Translations under genes and position numbers: made by a program | DNA from: Novosphingobium sp. | Lineage (GTDB): Bacteria; Pseudomonadota; Alphaproteobacteria; Sphingomonadales; Sphingomonadaceae | Direction: 5' to 3' | DNA length: 64,000 bases | Assembly (NCBI GenBank): GCA_017745295.1 | Contig: JAGHZR010000002.1 | Span: 1-64,000 of the forward strand | Shown here: positions 1-6,798 of the stretch, one piece after another | How positions within the stretch are numbered: position 1 is the stretch's first letter | How the letters are laid out: each line of letters starts with the position of its first letter | The notes under the pieces: generated by a model | What the model was told of the DNA's origin: nothing | The model's input: the letters and a program-made list of their open reading frames with translations, nothing else | Database searches by the model: none

Positions 1-67
1 ATCGCTTGTAGGCGCCGTCATGCGGTGGCAGAGGCTCTGGCAATCGAAGCGCATGAAAGGGCAGGGC

Positions 68-955
68 ATGACGATCCATGGGGCGATAGAGGCTGGCGGC
101 ACCAAGTTCGTCTGCGCCGTCGGCAGCACCGCGACGGGATCGCTGCGCACCGCGACTATCCCCACTCGCGATCCGGACGCGACTTTCGCCGAAGTCGCGG
201 CATTCTTCCGCGATGCGGCGGACCTCGGCCCAGTGGCCGGGATCGGCGTGGCCAGCTTCGGACCGGTCGGGGTGGACCCGGCCGCGCCGGATTACGGGAA
301 AATCCTCGCGACACCCAAGCCGGGCTGGGAAGGCACCGACCTGCTCGCCCGCATCCGCTCCTTCCTGGACGTGCCCATGGCGATCGATACCGACGTCAAC
401 GCGGCGGCCCTGGCCGAAGTTCTTGCGGCAGGGCCGGAGATGCGCCAGCTTGCCTATGTCACGGTCGGCACCGGCATCGGCGTCGGGCTGGTCAGCGAGG
501 GCAGGCCGGTCCACGGCATCGGCCATCCCGAAGCCGGGCACATTCTCGTTCGTCGCCATCCGGCGCACGAGGGGTTTGCGGGAACCTGCCCGTTCCACGG
601 CGATTGTCTCGAAGGACTTGCCGCCGGTCCCGCCGTGAGCAGCGCCTGGGGGGCACCGGCTTCCGAACTGGCGGCCGACCATCCGTTCTGGGAGATCGAG
701 TCCCATTACCTTGCGCAGCTCTGCATGACGCTGTTCCTGACGATGGCACCGCAGCGCATCGTGCTCGGCGGCGGGGTGATGCAGCAGGCGCGGTTGATCC
801 CGCTCATCCGCGCGCGCACGGCGGCCTTGCTCGGCGGCTACGTGCAGACCGCGCGGGACGAGACGGCGATGGAGCGGCTGATCGTTCCGCCTGCCTGCAC
901 CGAGCCTTCGGGTCTGGTCGGGGCCTTCCTTCTGGCCGAACAGGCGGCAGGCTGA
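68..955 (+). CDS. ROK-family fructokinase
   Basis: Predicted cytoplasmic sugar kinase that phosphorylates fructose (or a related hexose) with ATP. The N-terminus carries EAGGTKF, the phosphate-binding loop in the form usual for fructokinases. A later run H-x6-C-PFHGD-C-LEG is the ROK zinc motif, and IVLGGGV near the C-terminus is the second nucleotide-binding segment. At 295 aa the length is normal for the family. The frame is open further upstream with ATGs at 20 and 53, but the conserved part begins at the ATG at 68, which has an AAAGG-type ribosome site about 8 bases upstream, so I place the start there. The exact substrate is inferred. A fructose role would fit the glucose-fructose-oxidoreductase-like gene at 16237, but the two are not adjacent. 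Confidence 0.88.
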   Translation: MTIHGAIEAGGTKFVCAVGSTATGSLRTATIPTRDPDATFAEVAAFFRDAADLGPVAGIGVASFGPVGVDPAAPDYGKILATPKPGWEGTDLLARIRSFLDVPMAIDTDVNAAALAEVLAAGPEMRQLAYVTVGTGIGVGLVSEGRPVHGIGHPEAGHILVRRHPAHEGFAGTCPFHGDCLEGLAAGPAVSSAWGAPASELAADHPFWEIESHYLAQLCMTLFLTMAPQRIVLGGGVMQQARLIPLIRARTAALLGGYVQTARDETAMERLIVPPACTEPSGLVGAFLLAEQAAG

Positions 956-959
956 GGGT

Positions 960-1586
960 TCAGGCGCCGCGCGACGTCAGCAGCGCGGCGCCGAAGCCGA
1001 CGAAGATCGATCCGGCCACGCGGTTGAACAGCCGCTTCACCGAAGGACGGCGCAAGTGGCTGGAAAGCGAGCCGCCCGCCAGCGCATAAGTGCAGTACCA
1101 GAGCATCTCGATCACCGCGAAGGTCCCCACGAGAATGGCGAACTGCGGGGCTTTCGGTTCGGCGGGATTGATGAACTGGGGGAAGAAGGCGGCGGCGAAG
1201 AGCAGCAGCTTGGGGTTGCTGATCGCGATCGTGAAGCCGCCCCGGAACAGCGCCATGGGCGAAGAGCGGCGATCCAGCCGCTCGTCCGCCTCGTCGGCGG
1301 AGACCGGCGCCCGCCACGACTTGATGCCGAGATAGACCAGATAGGCCACGCCGAGATAGCGGAGAACCTCGAAGGCGCCGGGGATCGCCTTGAGCAGGGC
1401 GGTCAGCCCTGCCGCCGAGGCCGCCAGCACCAGCGTGATCGCCAGCATGCAGCCCGCCATGGCCGGTACGCTGCGGCGGAAACCGAACTCGACGCTGCGC
1501 GCCATGACATGGAGCATGTTCGGGCCGGGCGTTCCCGAAAGCAGGAACACCGCGAAAGCGTAGAGCCACCAGGTCTGAAGCGTCAT
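960..1586 (-). CDS. LysE/RhtB-family amino-acid exporter
   Basis: Inner-membrane exporter of the LysE superfamily, 208 aa, the usual length. The N-terminus carries the family signature SGTPGPNMLHV after the first hydrophobic segment, followed by VEFGFRRSVPAMAG and further membrane segments around residues 40-70, 110-135, 145-170 and 180-200. Such proteins expel amino acids or small metabolites. The substrate cannot be read from the sequence. It converges on the fructokinase gene with only 4 bases between the stops and lies downstream of the methyltransferase on the same strand, about 95 bases away. No functional link to its neighbours is evident. Confidence 0.88.
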   Translation of the reverse strand: MTLQTWWLYAFAVFLLSGTPGPNMLHVMARSVEFGFRRSVPAMAGCMLAITLVLAASAAGLTALLKAIPGAFEVLRYLGVAYLVYLGIKSWRAPVSADEADERLDRRSSPMALFRGGFTIAISNPKLLLFAAAFFPQFINPAEPKAPQFAILVGTFAVIEMLWYCTYALAGGSLSSHLRRPSVKRLFNRVAGSIFVGFGAALLTSRGA

Positions 1587-1681
1587 CGATCGTCTCTATC
1601 GGGAAAGGCATCGTGCGATTACGCGCTGCCGGGCGAGACCGCAATGCCCTTGCCGTTTGCTGCGCCAAGGCGCTCCGCCCT

Positions 1682-2455
1682 CTAGACGGCTTCCACGAGG
1701 ATTGTGTCGATCGTGAAAGAGCCATCCGGTTCGATCTCGAAATGCGCCGCGACATCCCGGCTTGCGGCCTCCTGCAAGGCGCCGATCGCGGCGACCTGTC
1801 CGGGCGGCGTCCGCATCCGGCCGGTCCAGTCCGCGAAGTCCATGCGCAGGCGGGCGGTGGTCATCCGGGTCGCGGCGAAACCGGCCCGGCCCAGCATCGC
1901 AAGCCACTCGGCCGCGGCATAGTCTCGGACATGCGAAAGATCGCGCAGCAGTTCGACCGCCTGCAGATGGGTGTCGGCAGCGGCATTGCCGGGTGCGATC
2001 ACGTCGATGAAAATCGCCGGCGCGCCCGGCGTGAGCACGCGGCGTGCTTCGCGCAGGCCCGCTTCGGCATCGCGCCAGTGGTGCACCGAGTAGCGACATG
2101 CGAGGAAGTCGAAGGACCGGTCCGCAAAGGGCAGGGCTTCCGCGGCGGCGGCCTGCGTCGTCAGATTTGCGATCCCGCGCCGCGCCGCTTCGGCGGACAC
2201 CACGTCCAGCATGCGCGGCGAGAGGTCGCAGGCGGTCACGGCGGTGGCGCCGTCCGCCATCGCGTAGCCGACATGCCCGCCTCCCGCGCCGAGGTCGAGC
2301 GCATGGGCGGGCCGAGCTTTCCGGGCCCGCTCGGCAATACGGTCGAGGTCGGCGCCCGAAGCATGGACCTGGCTGGTGACATAGGCGGCGGCGGTAGTGC
2401 CGAACTGCTGGTCGACCAGAGCGTGCCGGTCCGGTTCGCGGGTATTTGCTGTCAT
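1682..2455 (-). CDS. class I SAM-dependent methyltransferase
   Basis: Soluble methyltransferase of 257 aa. The SAM-binding motif I reads ALDLGAGGGHVGYAM at about residues 55-70, followed by the acidic motif-II position in VTACDLSPRML and the post-motif region DFLACRYSVHHWRDAEAGL. This layout is typical of UbiE/BioC-like Methyltransf_11 proteins, and the substrate is unknown. It is divergent from the XRE-type regulator beginning at 2536, with an inverted repeat between the two genes, so the regulator probably controls it. No membrane segment or signal peptide is visible. Confidence 0.85.
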   Translation of the reverse strand: MTANTREPDRHALVDQQFGTTAAAYVTSQVHASGADLDRIAERARKARPAHALDLGAGGGHVGYAMADGATAVTACDLSPRMLDVVSAEAARRGIANLTTQAAAAEALPFADRSFDFLACRYSVHHWRDAEAGLREARRVLTPGAPAIFIDVIAPGNAAADTHLQAVELLRDLSHVRDYAAAEWLAMLGRAGFAATRMTTARLRMDFADWTGRMRTPPGQVAAIGALQEAASRDVAAHFEIEPDGSFTIDTILVEAV

Positions 2456-2500
2456 GGGTTTCTCCTTGCGAAGCCCCGATCGGCGCGAATATAGCCTGTT

Positions 2501-2514
2501 ACAATGAACATTGT
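2501..2514. promoter_or_regulatory. candidate operator between methyltransferase and regulator
   Basis: Inverted repeat ACAATG-AA-CATTGT, 6-bp perfect arms with a 2-base spacer, in the 80-base gap between two divergent genes. It starts 46 bases from the methyltransferase start and ends 22 bases before the regulator start, a position suited to joint repression. A second AT-rich repeat (GTTAT-CCT-GTTAT) follows directly. Operator function is inferred from position and symmetry. Confidence 0.5.
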
Positions 2515-2535
2515 TATCCTGTTATAAACGGCACC

Positions 2536-3318
2536 ATGCAGACTGGGGAACAAAGAAGGCTGCTCGGCGCCTTCGTGCGCATGCGGCGCGAAAGCATGGC
2601 TCCGGAAGGCCACGATCGCCGCCGCCGCACGCCGGGGCTGCGCCGCGAGGAACTTGCCGCCCGTGCCGCGATCGGCGCCACCTGGGTGGCGTGGATAGAA
2701 CAGGGGCGCGAGGTCCGTCCTTCCGGCGAGACGCTTTCGCGGCTGGCCCGGGGCCTCAGTCTTTCACCGGCTGAACGCGACTACATGTTCTCGCTTGCGG
2801 GACGGCTCGATCCGTCCGGTCCTTCCGCGAATGCGCCGGATGCCGCGCCGCCCGCGATCGCGGCGCTGGTGCAGCGGATGGACTGGCCTTGCTATGCGCT
2901 CGACCCCGCGTGGACGCTCTGCGCCGCGAACCCGGCCGCGCGAGACCTGTTCGTCGGTCTCTTCGACGAGGACACGGCCCCGAACCTGCTGCGCTACGTG
3001 TTCACGCATCCGGCCGCCCGCGCGCTTTTGCCGGACTGGCAGGAGCGCGCAGGGCGCTTGCTTGCCGAGTTCCGCCGTGATTACAGTCATGTCATGGCCG
3101 ACCCACGGGTGCGCGGCGTGGTTGAGCGGCTCCGGTCGGAAAACAAGGATTTTCGCACCTCGTGGGAAGGGCAGACGGTGCTGGCGCGCGAAGGCGGCGA
3201 ACGCGTCTTCTGCCACCCGGAGCAAGGCATGATCCACTTCGTCCAGCACACTTTGGCCGATGTGGAGCGCGGCGATTTCCGGGTCGTGTTCCTGGAACCT
3301 GCAGACGCAGGCGCCTGA
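2536..3318 (+). CDS. XRE-family regulator with MmyB-like ligand domain
   Basis: DNA-binding regulator of 260 aa. Residues about 5-80 form the helix-turn-helix part with TPGLRREELAARAAIG and TWVAWIEQGREVRPS, the hallmark of MmyB-type XRE proteins. The rest (WPCYALDPAWTLCAANPAARDLF onwards) matches the PAS-like MmyB ligand-binding domain reported to bind fatty-acid-like ligands in one family member. The frame stays open to an ATG at 2446, but that extension crosses the divergent promoter and overlaps the methyltransferase start, so the ATG at 2536 is chosen. It is divergently transcribed from the methyltransferase and probably regulates it and itself through the dyad at 2501-2514. Confidence 0.87.
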   Translation: MQTGEQRRLLGAFVRMRRESMAPEGHDRRRRTPGLRREELAARAAIGATWVAWIEQGREVRPSGETLSRLARGLSLSPAERDYMFSLAGRLDPSGPSANAPDAAPPAIAALVQRMDWPCYALDPAWTLCAANPAARDLFVGLFDEDTAPNLLRYVFTHPAARALLPDWQERAGRLLAEFRRDYSHVMADPRVRGVVERLRSENKDFRTSWEGQTVLAREGGERVFCHPEQGMIHFVQHTLADVERGDFRVVFLEPADAGA

Positions 3319-3369
3319 TCGACGGAGCCGCAATTTCGGCGCCGCCTGAACGCACTCCCCACAGGCCTT

Positions 3370-3387
3370 GGACCAGTCGATTGGTCC
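3370..3387. other. intergenic inverted repeat between convergent genes
   Basis: The 229 bases between the regulator stop (3318) and the GH55-like stop (3548) hold no convincing gene. They contain GGACCA-N6-TGGTCC with 6-bp perfect arms, which could fold as a hairpin. There is no T-run next to it, so a rho-independent terminator is not supported. It may be a weak bidirectional terminator or a chance dyad. Confidence 0.35.
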
Positions 3388-3547
3388 GGATCAGCTCCCG
3401 ATACCGGTCGGCTCCGTTTGGGGTGCGTTTCTGGGTCTGTGGCGACCGGGCCGACCATGAGTTCAACCTCACAGCGCGGCCGGTCTGGTTAAAGGCGACG
3501 ACGGGGGCGTTAGCGCCAGGGCATCAAGACAGCAAACCGGAGCAACA

Positions 3548-6500
3548 TCACCGACCCAATTTTGCGGCATAGAGCGCATGGTGGGTGAGGATGTACAGGG
3601 TCTTGCGATCCGCACTACCGAACAGGAGTTGCAGCGGCCGTTCCGGCACGTCGATCCGTCCGATTTCATCGCCCTCCGGTGTGTAGACGAAGACCTGGCC
3701 ATTGGCGATGTAGACACGGCCTGCGGTGTCGCGGGTCACGCTTTCGCCGCCGCGCTCGGCGAAAGGCTTGAGGTCGGTGACGCTGCCACCGGCGCCGACC
3801 GTGCCGCTGTAGGTGCGGTTTTCCGAAGCGTTGGTGAGGAACACCCGCTCGCCCGGTTTGGCCTGAACGAAGCCGTAAGTGTCCAGCGAGTCCGAGAAGC
3901 GCAGGCCCCGATGGTCGGACGGTCCCTGTGCGAAGACGCGCCAGGCGGGCAGGACCACGCTGCCGTCCGGCGAAGCGTATTCCTGCGCCTGCTGCCGTGC
4001 CATGTTGCGGGTGAACATCTCCGCGAGCGTGGTGAACCGGTACGTCTTCGGATCGATCTGATCCTTGAACTCGCCGTTGATCCACCAGTTGACGGGCAGC
4101 ACCGTCGCCGCCGTGCTGGCGGATTTGGCGGGGCGGGGTGCGATCATCGTCAGGTCCGTGTCGGGCGATCCCGGCTTCAGGCTGTAGACCGTGCCGTTGC
4201 GGCCGAACGAGGACAAGACCAGCAGGTTGCCCGAACGGTCCACCGTCAGGTTGACGGGATCGAGGGCGGCGTCGCGCACGATCTCCAGCTTGCCGTCGTC
4301 CGACCAGCTCCAGATGCGCTGGAACTGGCGGTCGATGAAGTAGAGCTTGCCCGCCGCATCCACCGCGCCGCCGCCGATGGAGTGGAAGCCGTCCGCCAGC
4401 TTTTCGACGGGGGCGCTTTCGAATGTCGTGGGGGACACCGGCGCGGGCGCGGCGGCCACGTCCAGCACCGCGAATTCGCGTTCGCGCACGTCGAGGCCGT
4501 GAGTCACGTCGCGCAGGGCGTTCTCGTAGGGGAACTTGCTGAGTCGCAGGAACGTGGCGCAGCCGTTTTCGTCGCACGTGCCGAGGCCGCTCTCGGCATT
4601 CACATGGACATTGCGGAAGCGGATGTCGTGCGAATTGTAGAGCGTGACGGCGGCGGGGGCTGTCTTGCGGGTGCGAGTGACGCGATAGGCGTGGAGGTTG
4701 GCGACCAGGATATTGCTGGAATCGCGGATTTCCAGTGCCACGGCATCGCCGCTCTCGCCCGCTTCGCCTTCCGTTTGCGGGGCGAGCAGTTCCCAATTCG
4801 AGACGCGGTTGAGGCCGATCTCGGTGCGGACGTGGTGCTCGACCGAGGCCTGGATCAGGCGGCCGGGGGTCGTCGTGTCGGAGATCAGGATACCGGGGTT
4901 GGCGAACGTGCTTGGGCTCCAGATGTTGGCGAACGTGCCGCCGCCGCCCTGCGTCACCCAGAGGCTGGCATATTGCCCGTCCCAGCGCCGGGCAGCGTCG
5001 GGATCGGCGGTGGCGTTGTTGTTGTAGGGATCGATCCGCGTGCCGTCGAAACGGTTGGTGCCGTGGCCGCCCTGGAACTTGACGTCATTGACCATCGAGC
5101 GGGCGCCTGCCTTCCAGAGCAGGGCCGTGGCGCGAGGGTTGTTGCCGCTGGTGTTCAGCCCGATACCGGCGACGATCGCCTCACCGCCCGAGGCGCTTTC
5201 CACCAGCGCCTTCGGCGCGCCGATGCCCGCATAGCCGGGCGAGCCGTCCGGCAGGACGATCTGCGTCAGGCTGGGGTGAAGGCCGATCAGCACCGAGTCC
5301 GGACGCAGGCGCAGGGTTCCGCTGACTTTGTAGAACCCGGCTGGCAGATAGACCACGCGGTGGGTGTCGATGGCCTTCTGGAGGGCGGCGGTATCGTCGC
5401 TGAGGTTGTCGCCCCGGGCACCGAGCGTGCGGACGCTTACCCATTCAGAGACGGGCGGCAGAGCACGAATGGCCGGAGCGGATGGGGCGGGCATGGCCGG
5501 GAGCGGCGCCGCATCGATCTGGGTGCGATATTCGCCCATCTTGCCGAAGGCGGGCAAAGTCAGTCCGTGGCTGAATGCGGCGACCTTGTAGCTCTCGCCC
5601 GAGCCGGGAACAGTCCGCCCGCTCTCGCGAAAGCGGGCGAAGACCGGCGTACGCGAGGCCGCCACGTTCTGGAAGCCGACTTGCGTGTAGACGTTGTTCT
5701 CGTTGGACACGATCACGCCTGCCTTCGAGACGTTCTCGAACCGCACGTCCTGTCCCCAGAGCCAATCGCCGTAACCCTCGTCGATCTCGATGCCGACAGG
5801 GGTATCGCGGATCGAGACGTTGAGCAGGGTCAGCCCCGCCTCGTGTTCGCGAATGGCGGCGTCGCGCTGGCCCTCGAACGTGGAATCGACGAGCGCGAAA
5901 GGCCAGGCGGGCGAGGGCTTTTCGGCGAGAATGCCATAGCGGCCGCCGCGAAAATGGAGGTCCTCGGCCTCGTTCGCGACATGGTACAGTCCGGCGAGGC
6001 CCGAGCCGATGTCGAAATCGACATGGCTGACGAAGCTGTGCTGGGCCGCGTGGAAGCGGATTGCGGTGGCGGCAGGGTTGCCGTCCAGGATGCGGAAGTC
6101 GATATTGCCGAGCGCCGAATAGAACGTGCCGGGGTTGGCGTCTGCCACGTCCTTGTTGAACGGCACCGAGCCGGGCGGGGGAAACGCCACTTCGCGGGCG
6201 TCCTTGGGATCGCGTTCCCGCGCCGAGCCTGCGAAGACGAGCATATGCGCCACGCCGCGCTGGAAACCGGGGGTCTTGGCGCCGAGGAGGATGACGGGTC
6301 GTTTCTCGCCCACGCCGAAGATGCGGACGCCGGGCCAGAGGAACAGCGTGCGGCTGATGCGATAAGTGCCCTGCGGCAGGAACACGATGCCGCCGCCCAC
6401 GCCCTTGCCGGCCGGTCCCTGCGCGGCCTTGTCGATCGCCTGCTGGATCGCGGCGGTATCGTCGGTGCGGCCGTCTCCTTTCGCCATGACGGTGACGGCG

Positions 6501-6607
6501 GCGGGTTCGTCCGGCATCGTCATGTAGACGGAAGGCGAGGCGGCGAGCGGTGCGGCGGCGAGCAGCGTCAGCATTGCCGTGGAGGCTGCCAGGATCGCGC
6601 GCTTCAT
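3548..6607 (-). CDS. secreted GH55-like double beta-helix protein with C-terminal propeller (copy A)
   Basis: Large exported protein of 1019 aa with a Sec signal peptide (MKRAILAASTAMLTLL... cut near ASP). Two Pectate_lyase_3 right-handed beta-helix domains follow. The first opens with VTVMAKGDGRTDDTAAIQ (about 38-370) and the second with SVRTLGARGDNLSDDTAAL (about 387-730). Two such helices in one chain are the architecture of GH55 exo-beta-1,3-glucanases. From about 735 to the end, repeats such as LYFIDRQFQRIWSW and VNLTVDRSGNLLVLSS look like an NHL/SMP-30-type beta-propeller. Copy B (9808-12849) has the same plan with closely similar segments. It lies downstream of a TonB receptor in the same orientation, so a role in extracellular or periplasmic glycan breakdown is likely. 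The substrate is inferred. Confidence 0.82.
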   Translation of the reverse strand: MKRAILAASTAMLTLLAAAPLAASPSVYMTMPDEPAAVTVMAKGDGRTDDTAAIQQAIDKAAQGPAGKGVGGGIVFLPQGTYRISRTLFLWPGVRIFGVGEKRPVILLGAKTPGFQRGVAHMLVFAGSARERDPKDAREVAFPPPGSVPFNKDVADANPGTFYSALGNIDFRILDGNPAATAIRFHAAQHSFVSHVDFDIGSGLAGLYHVANEAEDLHFRGGRYGILAEKPSPAWPFALVDSTFEGQRDAAIREHEAGLTLLNVSIRDTPVGIEIDEGYGDWLWGQDVRFENVSKAGVIVSNENNVYTQVGFQNVAASRTPVFARFRESGRTVPGSGESYKVAAFSHGLTLPAFGKMGEYRTQIDAAPLPAMPAPSAPAIRALPPVSEWVSVRTLGARGDNLSDDTAALQKAIDTHRVVYLPAGFYKVSGTLRLRPDSVLIGLHPSLTQIVLPDGSPGYAGIGAPKALVESASGGEAIVAGIGLNTSGNNPRATALLWKAGARSMVNDVKFQGGHGTNRFDGTRIDPYNNNATADPDAARRWDGQYASLWVTQGGGGTFANIWSPSTFANPGILISDTTTPGRLIQASVEHHVRTEIGLNRVSNWELLAPQTEGEAGESGDAVALEIRDSSNILVANLHAYRVTRTRKTAPAAVTLYNSHDIRFRNVHVNAESGLGTCDENGCATFLRLSKFPYENALRDVTHGLDVREREFAVLDVAAAPAPVSPTTFESAPVEKLADGFHSIGGGAVDAAGKLYFIDRQFQRIWSWSDDGKLEIVRDAALDPVNLTVDRSGNLLVLSSFGRNGTVYSLKPGSPDTDLTMIAPRPAKSASTAATVLPVNWWINGEFKDQIDPKTYRFTTLAEMFTRNMARQQAQEYASPDGSVVLPAWRVFAQGPSDHRGLRFSDSLDTYGFVQAKPGERVFLTNASENRTYSGTVGAGGSVTDLKPFAERGGESVTRDTAGRVYIANGQVFVYTPEGDEIGRIDVPERPLQLLFGSADRKTLYILTHHALYAAKLGR

Positions 6608-6643
6608 GTATTTCTCCGTATGGCGATGGCTTGCCGCCGGGGC

Positions 6644-6787
6644 GTCGACAAGCTCAGCCTGAGCGGGTTCAGAGATTGTGGCACCAACTTCCGCTCACCC
6701 TGAGGTTGTCTAAGGGTCAGGCTGAACCTGTCGAAGCCCTCTGTGGTTTACGCTGACAGGCAGGCTGGTCCCGGCTTTCGCCGGGAC
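6644..6787. repeat. REP-like intergenic repeat cluster
   Basis: The 191-base gap between copy A and the TonB receptor holds a block starting with GTCGACAAGCTCAGCCTGAG (6644-6663). It is followed by an inverted partner split into CCGCTCACCCTGAGG (6691-6705) and GTCAGGCTGAACCTGTCGAA (6716-6735). A separate perfect 8-bp hairpin, GTCCCGGC-TTTC-GCCGGGAC, lies at 6768-6787. Sequences of this style (TCGACAAGCTCAG, CCCGGC-TTTC-GCCGGG) recur in intergenic gaps of sphingomonad genomes. Placed downstream of the receptor stop, they may stabilise or end its transcript. Confidence 0.6.
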
Positions 6788-6798
6788 GACGCCACTTG

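Noticed and set aside
3087..3717. Short minus-strand frames over the regulator end and the following gap
   Set aside because: They overlap the well-supported regulator and GH55-like gene ends and have no start signals.
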